Assembly (NCBI GenBank): GCA_039105265.1
Contig: JAPFFF010000096.1
Location: forward strand, 1 to 64,000
Origin: Tritrichomonas musculus
Lineage: Eukaryota > Parabasalia > Tritrichomonadida > Tritrichomonadidae
Direction: 5' to 3'
DNA: 64,000 nt
The notes beneath the pieces were generated by a model. It searched no databases. It saw only the letters and a program-made list of their open reading frames with translations, and was not told the origin of the DNA. This document shows positions 37,943-51,320 of the stretch, one piece after another; within the stretch, counting starts at the first letter, position 1; every line of letters starts with the position of its first letter. The translations under genes were made by a program, and so were the position numbers.

Positions 37943-40900
37943 TGTAGCTGAATCTGATGGTTCAAATTGCAGTTGTAGCTGAATCTGATGGTTCAAATTG
38001 CAGTTGTAGCTGAATCTAATGGTTCAACTGCAGTTGTAGTTTAATCTGATGGTTCAATTGCAGTTGTAGCTGAATCTGATGGTTCAAATTGCAGTTGTAG
38101 TTTAATCTAATGGTTCAAATTGCAGTTGTAGCTGAATCTGATGGTTCAAATTGCAGTTGTAGTTTAATCTGATGGTTCAATTGCAGTTGTAGTTTAATCT
38201 GATGGTTCAATTGCAGTTGCAGCTGAATCTGATGGTTCAAATTGCAGTTACAGCTGAATCTAATGGTTCAATTGAAGTTGTAGTTTAATCTGATGGTTCA
38301 ATTGCAGTTGTAGTTTAATCTGATGGTTCAATTGCAGTTGCAGCTGAATCTGATGGTTCAAATTGCAGTTACAGCTGAATTTAATGGTTCAATTGAAGTT
38401 GTAGTTTAATCTGATGGTTCAAATTGCAGTTGTAGCTGAATCTGATGGTTCAAATTGCAGTTGTAGCTGAATCTAATGGTTCAACTGCAGTTGTAGTTTA
38501 ATCTGATGGTTCAATTGCAGTTGTAGCTGAATCTGATGGTTCAAATTGCAGTTGTAGTTTAATCTAATGGTTCAAATTGCAGTTGTAGCTGAATCTGATG
38601 GTTCAAATTGCAGTTGTAGTTTAATCTGATGGTTCAATTGCAGTTGTAGTTTAATCTGATGGTTCAAATTGCAGTTGTAGTTTAATCTAATGGTTCAAAT
38701 TGCAGTTGCAGCTGAATCTGATGGTTCAAATTGCAGTTACAGCTGAATCTAATGGTTCAATTGAAGTTGTAGTTTAATCTGATGGTTCAAATTGCAGTTG
38801 TAGCTGAATCTGATGGTTCAAATTGCAGTTGTAGCTGAATCTGATGGTTCAAATTGCAGTTACAGCTGAATCTAATGGTTCAATTGAAGTTGTAGTTTAA
38901 TCTAATGGTTCAAATTGCAGTTGTAGTTTAATCTGATGGTTCAAATTGCAGTTGTAGCTGAATCTGATGGTTCAAATTGCAGTTGTAGCTGAATCTAATG
39001 GTTCAACTGCAGTTGTAGTTTAATCTGATGGTTCAATTGCAGTTGTAGCTGAATCTGATGGTTCAAATTGCAGTTGTAGTTTAATCTAATGGTTCAAATT
39101 GCAGTTGTAGCTGAATCTGATGGTTCAAATTGCAGTTGTAGTTTAATCTGATGGTTCAATTGCAGTTGTAGTTTAATCTGATGGTTCAATTGCAGTTGCA
39201 GCTGAATCTGATGGTTCAAATTGCAGTTACAGCTGAATCTAATGGTTCAACTGCAGTTGTAGTTTAATCTGATGGTTCAAATTGCAGTTGTAGTTTAATC
39301 TGATGATTCAACTGCAGTTGTAGCTGAATCTGATGGTTCAAATTGCAGTTGTAGTTTAATCTGATGATTCAACTGCAGTTGTAGTTTAATCTGATGGTTC
39401 AAATTGCAGTTGTAGTTTAATCTGATGATTCAACTGCAGTTGTAGCTGAATCTGATGGTTCAAATTGCAGTTGTAGTTTAATCTGATGGTTCAAATTGCA
39501 GTTGTAGTTTAATCTGATGGTTCAAATTGCAGTTGTAGCTGAATCTGATGGTTCAAATTGCAGTTGTAGCTGAATCTAATGGTTCAACTGCAGTTGTAGT
39601 TTAATCTGATGGTTCAATTGCAGTTGTAGTTTAATCTGATGGTTCAAATTGCAGTTGTAGCTGAATCTGATGGTTCAAATTGCAGTTGTAGCTGAATCTA
39701 ATGGTTCAACTGCAGTTGTAGTTTAATCTGATGGTTCAATTGCAGTTGTAGCTGAATCTGATGGTTCAACTGCAGTTGTAGTTTAATCTGATGGTTCAAA
39801 TTGCAGTTGTAGTTTAATCTGATGATTCAACTGCAGTTGTAGTTTAATCTGATGGTTCAAATTGCAGTTGTAGTTTAATCTGATAATTCAACTGCAGTTG
39901 TAGCTGAATCTGATGGTTCAAATTGCAGTTGTAGTTTAATCTGATGGTTCAATTGCAGTTGTAGTTTAATCTGATGGTTCAAATTGCAGTTGCAGCTGAA
40001 TCTGATGGTTCAAATTGCAGTTACAGCTGAATCTAATGGTTCAATTGAAGTTGTAGTTTAATCTGATGGTTCAAATTGCAGTTGTAGTTTAATCTGATGG
40101 TTCAAATTGCAGTTACAGCTGAATCTAATGGTTCAATTGAAGTTGTAGTTTAATCTAATGGTTCAAATTGCAGTTGTAGTTTAATCTGATGGTTCAAATT
40201 GCAGTTGTAGCTGAATCTGATGGTTCAAATTGCAGTTGTAGCTGAATCTAATGGTTCAACTGCAGTTGTAGTTTAATCTGATGGTTCAATTGCAGTTGTA
40301 GTTTAATCTGATGGTTCAAATTGCAGTTGTAGCTGAATCTGATGGTTCAAATTGCAGTTGTAGCTGAATCTAATGGTTCAACTGCAGTTGTAGTTTAATC
40401 TGATGGTTCAATTGCAGTTGTAGCTGAATCTGATGGTTCAACTGCAGTTGTAGTTTAATCTGATGGTTCAAATTGCAGTTGTAGTTTAATCTGATGATTC
40501 AACTGCAGTTGTAGTTTAATCTGATGGTTCAAATTGCAGTTGTAGTTTAATCTGATAATTCAACTGCAGTTGTAGCTGAATCTGATGGTTCAAATTGCAG
40601 TTGTAGTTTAATCTGATGATTCAACTGCAGTTGTAGTTTAATCTGATGGTTCAAATTGCAGTTGTAGTTTAATCTGATGATTCAACTGCAGTTGTAGCTG
40701 AATCTGATGGTTCAAATTGCAGTTGTAGTTTAATCTGATGGTTCAATTGCAGTTGCAGCTGAATCTGATGGTTCAAATTGCAGTTGTAGCTGAATCTAAT
40801 GGTTCAACTGCAGTTGTAGTTTAATCTGATGATTCAACTGCAGTTGTAGTTTAATCTGATGATTCAAATTGCAGTTGTAGTTTAATCTGATGATTCAAAT

Positions 40901-40984
40901 TGCAGTTGCAGCTGAATCTGATGGTTCAAATTGCAGTTACAGCTGAATCTAATGGTTCAAATTGCAGTTGTAGTTTAATCTGAT

Positions 40985-43900
40985 GGTTCAATTGCAGTTG
41001 TAGTTTAATCTGATGGTTCAAATTGCAGTTGTAGATTAATCTGATGGTTCAATTGAAGTTGTAGCTGAATCTGATGGTTCAATTGAAGTTGCAGCTGAAT
41101 CTGATGGTTCAATTGCAGTTGTAGTTTAATCTGATGGTTCAATTGCAGTTGTAGTTTAATCTGATGGTTCAATTGCAGTTGTAGTTTAATCTGATGGTTC
41201 AATTGCAGTTGTAGTTTAATCTGATGGTTCAAATTGCAGTTGTAGCTGAATCTGATGGTTCAATTGAAGTTGCAGCTGAATCTAATGGTTCAATCGCAGT
41301 TGTAGCTGAATCTGATGGTTCAATTGAAGTTGCAGCTGAATCTAATGGTTCAATCGCAGTTGTAGTTTAATCTGATGGTTCAATTGCAGTTGTAGTTTAA
41401 TCTGATGGTTCAATTGCAGTTGTAGTTTAATCTGATGGTTCAATTGCAGTTGTAGTTTAATCTGATGGTTCAAATTGCAGTTGTAGCTGAATCTGATGGT
41501 TCAATTGAAGTTGCAGCTGAATCTAATGGTTCAATCGCAGTTGTAGTTTAATCTGATGGTTCAAATTGCAGTTGTAGTTTAATCTGATGGTTCAATTGCA
41601 GTTGTAGTTTAATCTGATGGTTCAATTGCAGTTGTAGTTTAATCTGATGGTTCAAATTGCAGTTGTAGCTGAATCTAATGGTTCAAATTGCAGTTGTAGT
41701 TCAATCTGATTGTTCAAATTGCAGTTGTAGCTGAATCTGATGGTTCAATTGCAGTTGTAGTTTAATCTGATGGTTCAAATTGCAGTTGTAGCTGAATCTG
41801 ATGGTTCAATTGAAGTTGTAGCTGAATCTGATGGTTCAATTGAAGTTGCAGCTGAATCTGATGGTTCAATTGAAGTTGCAGCTGAATCTAATGGTTAAAT
41901 TGCAGTTGTAGTTCAATCTGATTGTTCAAATTGCAGTTGTAGTTTAATCTAATGGTTCAAATTGCAGTTGCAGCTGAATCTGATGGTTCAATTGCAGTTG
42001 TAGTTTAATCTGATGGTTCAAATTGCAGTTGTAGCTGAATCTAATGGTTCAAATTGCAGTTGTAGATTAATCTGATGGTTCAATTGAAGTTGCAGCTGAA
42101 TCTGATGGTTCAATTGAAGTTGCAGCTGAATCTAATGGTTAAATTGCAGTTGTAGTTCAATCTGATTGTTCAAATTGCAGTTGTAGCTGAATCTGATGGT
42201 TCAATTGCAGTTGTAGATTAATCTGATGGTTCAATTGCAGTTGTAGTTTAATCTGATGGTTCAATTGCAGTTGTAGTTTAATCTGATGGTTCAATTGCAG
42301 TTGTAGTTTAATCTGATGGTTCAATTGCAGTTGTAGTTTAATCTGATGGTTCAAATTGCAGTTGCAGCTGAATCTGATGGTTCAAATTGCAGTTACAGCT
42401 GAATCTAATGGTTCAAATTACAGTTGTAGTTTAATCTGATGATTCAACTGCAGTTGTAGTTTAATCTGATGGTTCAATTGCAGTTGTAGCTGAATCTGAT
42501 GGTTCAAATTGCAGTTGTAGTTTAATCTGATGGTTCAATTGCAGTTGTAGTTTAATCTAATGGTTCAAATTGCAGTTGTAGTTTAATCTGATGGTTCAAT
42601 TGCAGTTGTAGTTTAATCTATTGATTAGATTGCAGTTGTAGTTTAATCTGATGGTTCAATTGCAGTTGTAGTTTAATCTATTGATTAAATTGCAGTTGTA
42701 GTTTAATCTAATGGTTCAAATTGCAGTTGTAGTTTAATCTGATGGTTCAATTGCAGTTGTAGTTTAATCTGATGGTTCAATTGCAGTTGTAGCTGAATCT
42801 GATGGTTCAATTGAAGTTGCAGCTGAATCTAATGGTTCAATCGCAGTTGTAGTTTAATCTGATGGTTCAAATTGCAGTTGTAGTTTAATCTATTGATTAA
42901 ATTGCAGTTGTAGTTTAATCTGATGGTTCAATCGCAGTTGTAGTTTAATCTATTGATTAAATTGCAGTTGTAGTTTAATCTAATGGTTCAATCGCAGTTG
43001 TAGTTTAATCTGATGGTTCAAATTGCAGTTGTAGTTTAATCTGATGGTTCAATTGCAGTTGTAGTTTAATCTGATGGTTCAATTGCAGTTGTAGTTTAAT
43101 CTGATGGTTCAATTGCAGTTGTAGTTTAATCTGATGGTTCAATTGCAGTTGTAGTTTAATCTGATGGTTCAATTGTAGTTGTAGTTTAATCTGATGGTTC
43201 AAATTGCAGTTGTAGCTGAATCTGATGGTTCAATTGAAGTTGCAGCTGAATCTAATGGTTCAATCGCAGTTGTAGTTTAATCTGATGGTTCAAATTGCAG
43301 TTGTAGTTTAATCTGATGGTTCAATTGCAGTTGTAGTTTAATCTGATGGTTCAATTGCAGTTGTAGTTTAATCTGATGGTTCAAATTGCAGTTGTAGCTG
43401 AATCTAATGGTTCAAATTGCAGTTGTAGTTCAATCTGATTGTTCAAATTGCAGTTGTAGCTGAATCTGATGGTTCAATTGCAGTTGTAGTTTAATCTGAT
43501 GGTTCAAATTGCAGTTGTAGATTAATCTGATGGTTCAATTGAAGTTGTAGCTGAATCTGATGGTTCAATTGAAGTTGCAGCTGAATCTGATGGTTCAATT
43601 GCAGTTGTAGTTTAATCTGATGGTTCAATTGCAGTTGTAGTTTAATCTGATGGTTCAATTGCAGTTGTAGTTTAATCTGATGGTTCAATTGCAGTTGTAG
43701 TTTAATCTGATGGTTCAAATTGCAGTTGTAGCTGAATCTGATGGTTCAATTGAAGTTGCAGCTGAATCTAATGGTTCAATCGCAGTTGTAGCTGAATCTG
43801 ATGGTTCAATTGAAGTTGCAGCTGAATCTAATGGTTCAATCGCAGTTGTAGTTTAATCTGATGGTTCAATTGCAGTTGTAGTTTAATCTGATGGTTCAAT

Positions 43901-46900
43901 TGCAGTTGTAGTTTAATCTGATGGTTCAATTGCAGTTGTAGTTTAATCTGATGGTTCAAATTGCAGTTGTAGCTGAATCTGATGGTTCAATTGAAGTTGC
44001 AGCTGAATCTAATGGTTCAATCGCAGTTGTAGTTTAATCTGATGGTTCAAATTGCAGTTGTAGTTTAATCTGATGGTTCAATTGCAGTTGTAGTTTAATC
44101 TGATGGTTCAATTGCAGTTGTAGTTTAATCTGATGGTTCAAATTGCAGTTGTAGTTCAATCTGATTGTTCAAATTGCAGTTGTAGTTCAATCTGATTGTT
44201 CAAATTGCAGTTGTAGCTGAATCTGATGGTTCAATTGCAGTTGTAGTTTAATCTGATGGTTCAAATTGCAGTTGTAGATTAATCTGATGGTTCAATTGAA
44301 GTTGTAGCTGAATCTGATGGTTCAATTGAAGTTGCAGCTGAATCTGATGGTTCAATTGAAGTTGCAGCTGAATCTAATGGTTAAATTGCAGTTGTAGTTC
44401 AATCTGATTGTTCAAATTGCAGTTGTAGTTTAATCTAATGGTTCAAATTGCAGTTGCAGCTGAATCTGATGGTTCAATTGCAGTTGTAGTTTAATCTGAT
44501 GGTTCAAATTGCAGTTGTAGCTGAATCTAATGGTTCAAATTGCAGTTGTAGATTAATCTGATGGTTCAATTGAAGTTGCAGCTGAATCTGATGGTTCAAT
44601 TGAAGTTGCAGCTGAATCTAATGGTTAAATTGCAGTTGTAGTTCAATCTGATTGTTCAAATTGCAGTTGTAGCTGAATCTGATGGTTCAATTGCAGTTGT
44701 AGTTTAATCTGATGGTTCAAATTGCAGTTGTAGATTAATCTGATGGTTCAAATTGCAGTTGTAGATTAATCTGATGGTTCAATTGAAGTTGTAGCTGAAT
44801 CTGATGGTTCAATTGAAGTTGCAGCTGAATCTAATGGTTAAATTGCAGTTGTAGTTTAATCTGATGATTCAACTGCAGTTGTAGTTTAATCTAATGGTTC
44901 AAATTGCAGTTGCAGCTGAATCTGATGGTTCAATTGAAGTTGCAGCTGAATCTAATGGTTCAATCGCAGTTGTAGTTTAATCTGATGGTTCAAATTGCAG
45001 TTGTAGTTTAATCTGATGGTTCAATTGCAGTTGTAGTTTAATCTGATGGTTCAATTGCAGTTGTAGTTTAATCTGATGGTTCAATTGTAGTTGTAGTTTA
45101 ATCTGATGGTTCAAATTGCAGTTGTAGCTGAATCTGATGGTTCAATTGAAGTTGCAGCTGAATCTAATGGTTCAATCGCAGTTGTAGTTTAATCTGATGG
45201 TTCAAATTGCAGTTGTAGTTTAATCTGATGGTTCAATTGCAGTTGTAGTTTAATCTGATGGTTCAATTGCAGTTGTAGTTTAATCTGATGGTTCAAATTG
45301 CAGTTGTAGCTGAATCTAATGGTTCAAATTGCAGTTGTAGTTCAATCTGATTGTTCAAATTGCAGTTGTAGCTGAATCTGATGGTTCAATTGCAGTTGTA
45401 GTTTAATCTGATGGTTCAAATTGCAGTTGTAGATTAATCTGATGGTTCAATTGAAGTTGTAGCTGAATCTGATGGTTCAATTGAAGTTGCAGCTGAATCT
45501 GATGGTTCAATTGAAGTTGCAGCTGAATCTAATGGTTAAATTGCAGTTGTAGTTCAATCTGATTGTTCAAATTGCAGTTGTAGTTTAATCTAATGGTTCA
45601 AATTGCAGTTGCAGCTGAATCTGATGGTTCAATTGCAGTTGTAGTTTAATCTGATGGTTCAATTGCAGTTGTAGTTTAATCTGATGGTTCAATTGCAGTT
45701 GTAGTTTAATCTGATGGTTCAAATTGCAGTTGTAGCTGAATCTAATGGTTCAAATTGCAGTTGTAGATTAATCTGATGGTTCAATTGAAGTTGCAGCTGA
45801 ATCTGATGGTTCAATTGAAGTTGCAGCTGAATCTAATGGTTAAATTGCAGTTGTAGTTCAATCTGATTGTTCAAATTGCAGTTGTAGCTGAATCTGATGG
45901 TTCAATTGCAGTTGTAGTTTAATCTGATGGTTCAAATTGCAGTTGTAGATTAATCTGATGGTTCAATTGAAGTTGTAGCTGAATCTGATGGTTCAATTGA
46001 AGTTGCAGCTGAATCTGATGGTTCAATTGAAGTTGCAGCTGAATCTAATGGTTAAATTGCAGTTGTAGTTCAATCTGATTGTTCAAATTGCAGTTGTAGT
46101 TTAATCTAATGGTTCAAATTGCAGTTGCAGCTGAATCTGATGGTTCAATTGCAGTTGTAGTTTAATCTGATGGTTCAATTGCAGTTGTAGTTTAATCTGA
46201 TGGTTCAATTGCAGTTGTAGTTTAATCTGATGGTTCAATTGCAGTTGTAGTTTAATCTGATGGTTCAAATTGCAGTTGTAGCTGAATCTGATGGTTCAAT
46301 TGAAGTTGCAGCTGAATCTAATGGTTCAATCGCAGTTGTAGTTTAATCTGATGGTTCAAATTGCAGTTGTAGTTTAATCTGATGGTTCAATTGCAGTTGT
46401 AGTTTAATCTGATGGTTCAAATTGCAGTTGTAGTTTAATCTGATGGTTCAATCGCAGTTGTAGTTTAATCTGATGGTTCAATTGCAGTTGTAGCTGAATC
46501 TGATGGTTCAATTGAAGTTGCAGCTGAATCTAATGGTTCAATTGAAGTTGTAGTTTAATCTGATGGTTCAATTGCAGTTGTAGTTCAATCTGATTGTTCA
46601 AATTGCAGTTGTAGCTGAATCTGATGGTTCAATTGCAGTTGTAGTTTAATCTGATGGTTCAAATTGCAGTTGTAGATTAATCTGATGGTTCAATTGAAGT
46701 TGTAGCTGAATCTGATGGTTCAATTGAAGTTGCAGCTGAATCTGATGGTTCAATTGCAGTTGTAGTTTAATCTGATGGTTCAATTGCAGTTGTAGTTTAA
46801 TCTGATGGTTCAATTGCAGTTGTAGTTTAATCTGATGGTTCAATTGCAGTTGTAGTTTAATCTGATGGTTCAAATTGCAGTTGTAGCTGAATCTGATGGT

Positions 46901-49900
46901 TCAATTGAAGTTGCAGCTGAATCTAATGGTTCAATCGCAGTTGTAGTTTAATCTGATGGTTCAAATTGCAGTTGTAGTTTAATCTGATGGTTCAATTGCA
47001 GTTGTAGTTTAATCTGATGGTTCAATTGCAGTTGTAGTTTAATCTGATGGTTCAATTGTAGTTGTAGTTTAATCTGATGGTTCAAATTGCAGTTGTAGCT
47101 GAATCTGATGGTTCAATTGAAGTTGCAGCTGAATCTAATGGTTCAATCGCAGTTGTAGTTTAATCTGATGGTTCAAATTGCAGTTGTAGTTTAATCTGAT
47201 GGTTCAATTGCAGTTGTAGTTTAATCTGATGGTTCAATTGCAGTTGTAGTTTAATCTGATGGTTCAAATTGCAGTTGTAGCTGAATCTAATGGTTCAAAT
47301 TGCAGTTGTAGTTCAATCTGATTGTTCAAATTGCAGTTGTAGCTGAATCTGATGGTTCAATTGCAGTTGTAGTTTAATCTGATGGTTCAAATTGCAGTTG
47401 TAGATTAATCTGATGGTTCAATTGAAGTTGTAGCTGAATCTGATGGTTCAATTGAAGTTGCAGCTAAATCTGATGGTTCAATTGAAGTTGCAGCTGAATC
47501 TAATGGTTAAATTGCAGTTGTAGTTCAATCTGATGGTTCAAATTGCAGTTGTAGCTGAATCTAATGGTTCAAATTGCAGTTGTAGTTCAATCTGATTGTT
47601 CAAATTGCAGTTGTAGCTGAATCTGATGGTTCAATTGAAGTTGTAGCTGAATCTGATGGTTCAATTGAAGTTGCAGCTAAATCTGATGGTTCAATTGCAG
47701 TTGTAGTTTAATCTGATGGTTCAAATTGCAGTTGCAGCTGAATCTGATGGTTCAAATTGCAGTTACAGCTGAATCTAATGGTTCAAATTACAGTTGTAGT
47801 TTAATCTGATGATTCAACTGCAGTTGTAGTTTAATCTGATGGTTCAATTGCAGTTGTAGCTGAATCTGATGGTTCAAATTGCAGTTGTAGTTTAATCTGA
47901 TGGTTCAATTGCAGTTGTAGTTTAATCTAATGGTTCAAATTGCAGTTGTAGTTTAATCTGATGGTTCAATTGCAGTTGTAGTTTAATCTATTGATTAGAT
48001 TGCAGTTGTAGTTTAATCTGATGGTTCAATTGCAGTTGTAGTTTAATCTATTGATTAAATTGCAGTTGTAGTTTAATCTAATGGTTCAAATTGCAGTTGT
48101 AGTTTAATCTGATGGTTCAATTGCAGTTGTAGTTTAATCTGATGGTTCAATTGCAGTTGTAGCTGAATCTGATGGTTCAATTGAAGTTGCAGCTGAATCT
48201 AATGGTTCAATCGCAGTTGTAGTTTAATCTGATGGTTCAAATTGCAGTTGTAGTTTAATCTATTGATTAAATTGCAGTTGTAGTTTAATCTGATGGTTCA
48301 ATCGCAGTTGTAGTTTAATCTATTGATTAAATTGCAGTTGTAGTTTAATCTAATGGTTCAATCGCAGTTGTAGTTTAATCTGATGGTTCAAATTGCAGTT
48401 GTAGTTTAATCTGATGGTTCAATTGCAGTTGTAGTTTAATCTGATGGTTCAATTGCAGTTGTAGTTTAATCTGATGGTTCAATTGCAGTTGTAGTTTAAT
48501 CTGATGGTTCAATTGCAGTTGTAGTTTAATCTGATGGTTCAATTGTAGTTGTAGTTTAATCTGATGGTTCAAATTGCAGTTGTAGCTGAATCTGATGGTT
48601 CAATTGAAGTTGCAGCTGAATCTAATGGTTCAATCGCAGTTGTAGTTTAATCTGATGGTTCAAATTGCAGTTGTAGTTTAATCTGATGGTTCAATTGCAG
48701 TTGTAGTTTAATCTGATGGTTCAATTGCAGTTGTAGTTCAATCTGATTGTTCAAATTGCAGTTGTAGCTGAATCTGATGGTTCAATTGCAGTTGTAGTTT
48801 AATCTGATGGTTCAAATTGCAGTTGTAGATTAATCTGATGGTTCAATTGAAGTTGTAGCTGAATCTGATGGTTCAATTGAAGTTGCAGCTGAATCTGATG
48901 GTTCAATTGCAGTTGTAGTTTAATCTGATGGTTCAATTGCAGTTGTAGTTTAATCTGATGGTTCAATTGCAGTTGTAGTTTAATCTGATGGTTCAATTGC
49001 AGTTGTAGTTTAATCTGATGGTTCAAATTGCAGTTGTAGCTGAATCTGATGGTTCAATTGAAGTTGCAGCTGAATCTAATGGTTCAATCGCAGTTGTAGC
49101 TGAATCTGATGGTTCAATTGAAGTTGCAGCTGAATCTAATGGTTCAATCGCAGTTGTAGTTTAATCTGATGGTTCAATTGCAGTTGTAGTTTAATCTGAT
49201 GGTTCAATTGCAGTTGTAGTTTAATCTGATGGTTCAATTGCAGTTGTAGTTTAATCTGATGGTTCAAATTGCAGTTGTAGCTGAATCTGATGGTTCAATT
49301 GAAGTTGCAGCTGAATCTAATGGTTCAATCGCAGTTGTAGTTTAATCTGATGGTTCAAATTGCAGTTGTAGTTTAATCTGATGGTTCAATTGCAGTTGTA
49401 GTTTAATCTGATGGTTCAATTGCAGTTGTAGTTTAATCTGATGGTTCAAATTGCAGTTGTAGCTGAATCTAATGGTTCAAATTGCAGTTGTAGTTCAATC
49501 TGATTGTTCAAATTGCAGTTGTAGCTGAATCTGATGGTTCAATTGCAGTTGTAGTTTAATCTGATGGTTCAAATTGCAGTTGTAGCTGAATCTGATGGTT
49601 CAATTGAAGTTGTAGCTGAATCTGATGGTTCAATTGAAGTTGCAGCTGAATCTGATGGTTCAATTGAAGTTGCAGCTGAATCTAATGGTTAAATTGCAGT
49701 TGTAGTTCAATCTGATTGTTCAAATTGCAGTTGTAGTTTAATCTAATGGTTCAAATTGCAGTTGCAGCTGAATCTGATGGTTCAATTGCAGTTGTAGTTT
49801 AATCTGATGGTTCAAATTGCAGTTGTAGCTGAATCTAATGGTTCAAATTGCAGTTGTAGATTAATCTGATGGTTCAATTGAAGTTGCAGCTGAATCTGAT

Positions 49901-51320
49901 GGTTCAATTGAAGTTGCAGCTGAATCTAATGGTTAAATTGCAGTTGTAGTTCAATCTGATTGTTCAAATTGCAGTTGTAGCTGAATCTGATGGTTCAATT
50001 GCAGTTGTAGTTTAATCTGATGGTTCAAATTGCAGTTGTAGATTAATCTGATGGTTCAAATTGCAGTTGTAGATTAATCTGATGGTTCAATTGAAGTTGT
50101 AGCTGAATCTGATGGTTCAATTGAAGTTGCAGCTGAATCTAATGGTTAAATTGCAGTTGTAGTTTAATCTGATGATTCAACTGCAGTTGTAGTTTAATCT
50201 AATGGTTCAAATTGCAGTTGCAGCTGAATCTGATGGTTCAATTGAAGTTGCAGCTGAATCTAATGGTTCAATCGCAGTTGTAGTTTAATCTGATGGTTCA
50301 ATTGCAGTTGTAGTTTAATCTGATGGTTCAAATTGCAGTTGTAGTTTAATCTGATGGTTCAAATTGCAGTTGCAGCTGAATCTGATGGTTCAATTGCAGT
50401 TGTAGTTTAATCTGATGGTTCAAATTGCAGTTGTAGCTGAATCTAATGGTTCAAATTGCAGTTGTAGATTAATCTGATGGTTCAATTGAAGTTGCAGCTG
50501 AATCTGATGGTTCAATTGAAGTTGCAGCTGAATCTAATGGTTCAAATTGCAGTTGTAGTTCAATCTGATTGTTCAAATTGCAGTTGTAGCTGAATCTGAT
50601 GGTTCAATTGCAGTTGTAGTTTAATCTGATGGTTCAAATTGCAGTTGTAGATTAATCTGATGGTTCAATTGAAGTTGTAGCTGAATCTGATGGTTCAATT
50701 GAAGTTGCAGCTAAATCTGATGGTTCAATTGAAGTTGCAGCTGAATCTAATGGTTAAATTGCAGTTGTAGTTCAATCTGATTGTTCAAATTGCAGTTGTA
50801 GCTGAATCTGATGGTTCAATTGCAGTTGTAGATTAATCTGATGGTTCAATTGCAGTTGTAGTTTAATCTGATGGTTCAATTGCAGTTGTAGTTTAATCTG
50901 ATGGTTCAATTGCAGTTGTAGTTTAATCTGATGGTTCAATTGCAGTTGTAGTTTAATCTGATGGTTCAAATTGCAGTTGCAGCTGAATCTGATGGTTCAA
51001 ATTGCAGTTACAGCTGAATCTAATGGTTCAAATTACAGTTGTAGTTTAATCTGATGATTCAACTGCAGTTGTAGTTTAATCTGATGGTTCAATTGCAGTT
51101 GTAGCTGAATCTGATGGTTCAAATTGCAGTTGTAGTTTAATCTGATGGTTCAATTGCAGTTGTAGTTTAATCTAATGGTTCAAATTGCAGTTGTAGTTTA
51201 ATCTGATGGTTCAATTGCAGTTGTAGTTTAATCTATTGATTAGATTGCAGTTGTAGTTTAATCTGATGGTTCAATTGCAGTTGTAGTTTAATCTATTGAT
51301 TAAATTGCAGTTGTAGTTTA
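40985..51320 (-). repeat. Variant block R1b
   Basis: All R1 markers return (caatcgcag, gtagattaat, gtagttcaatctgattg, ggttaaattg, attgatta) after 21 kb without them. Most of the block (40985-50535) is the second copy of the 9.5-kb segment. The end (50535-51320) instead matches 15694-16479 at a spacing of 34,841 bp and includes a shortened attgatta cluster at 51233 and 51293. Confidence 0.8.
47520..47710 (-). repeat. Rearranged patch inside R1b
   Basis: Copy A at 15925-16110 has a run of 30-bp units with gtagattaatc. Here the same place holds a different series: gtagttcaatctgatgg, then gtagttcaatctgattg, then gaagttgcagctaaatc. After the patch the copy-to-copy spacing changes from 31,594 to 31,596 bp. 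The borrowed variants all exist nearby in R1, so local conversion or unequal exchange is the simplest reading. Confidence 0.65.

Larger units (their letters stand above)
33570..40985 (-). repeat. Variant block R3a
   Basis: This block is rich in gatgattcaactgcag, ggttcaactgcag (PstI-type core) and the series gttacagctgaatctaatggttcaattgaagttgtag. It has many 31-bp units and so few open frames. Rare forms such as gcagttttagctg (34364) and attgtagttgtagctg (34816) link it to the left arm. It ends abruptly at about 40985, where R1 variants resume. Confidence 0.75.
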
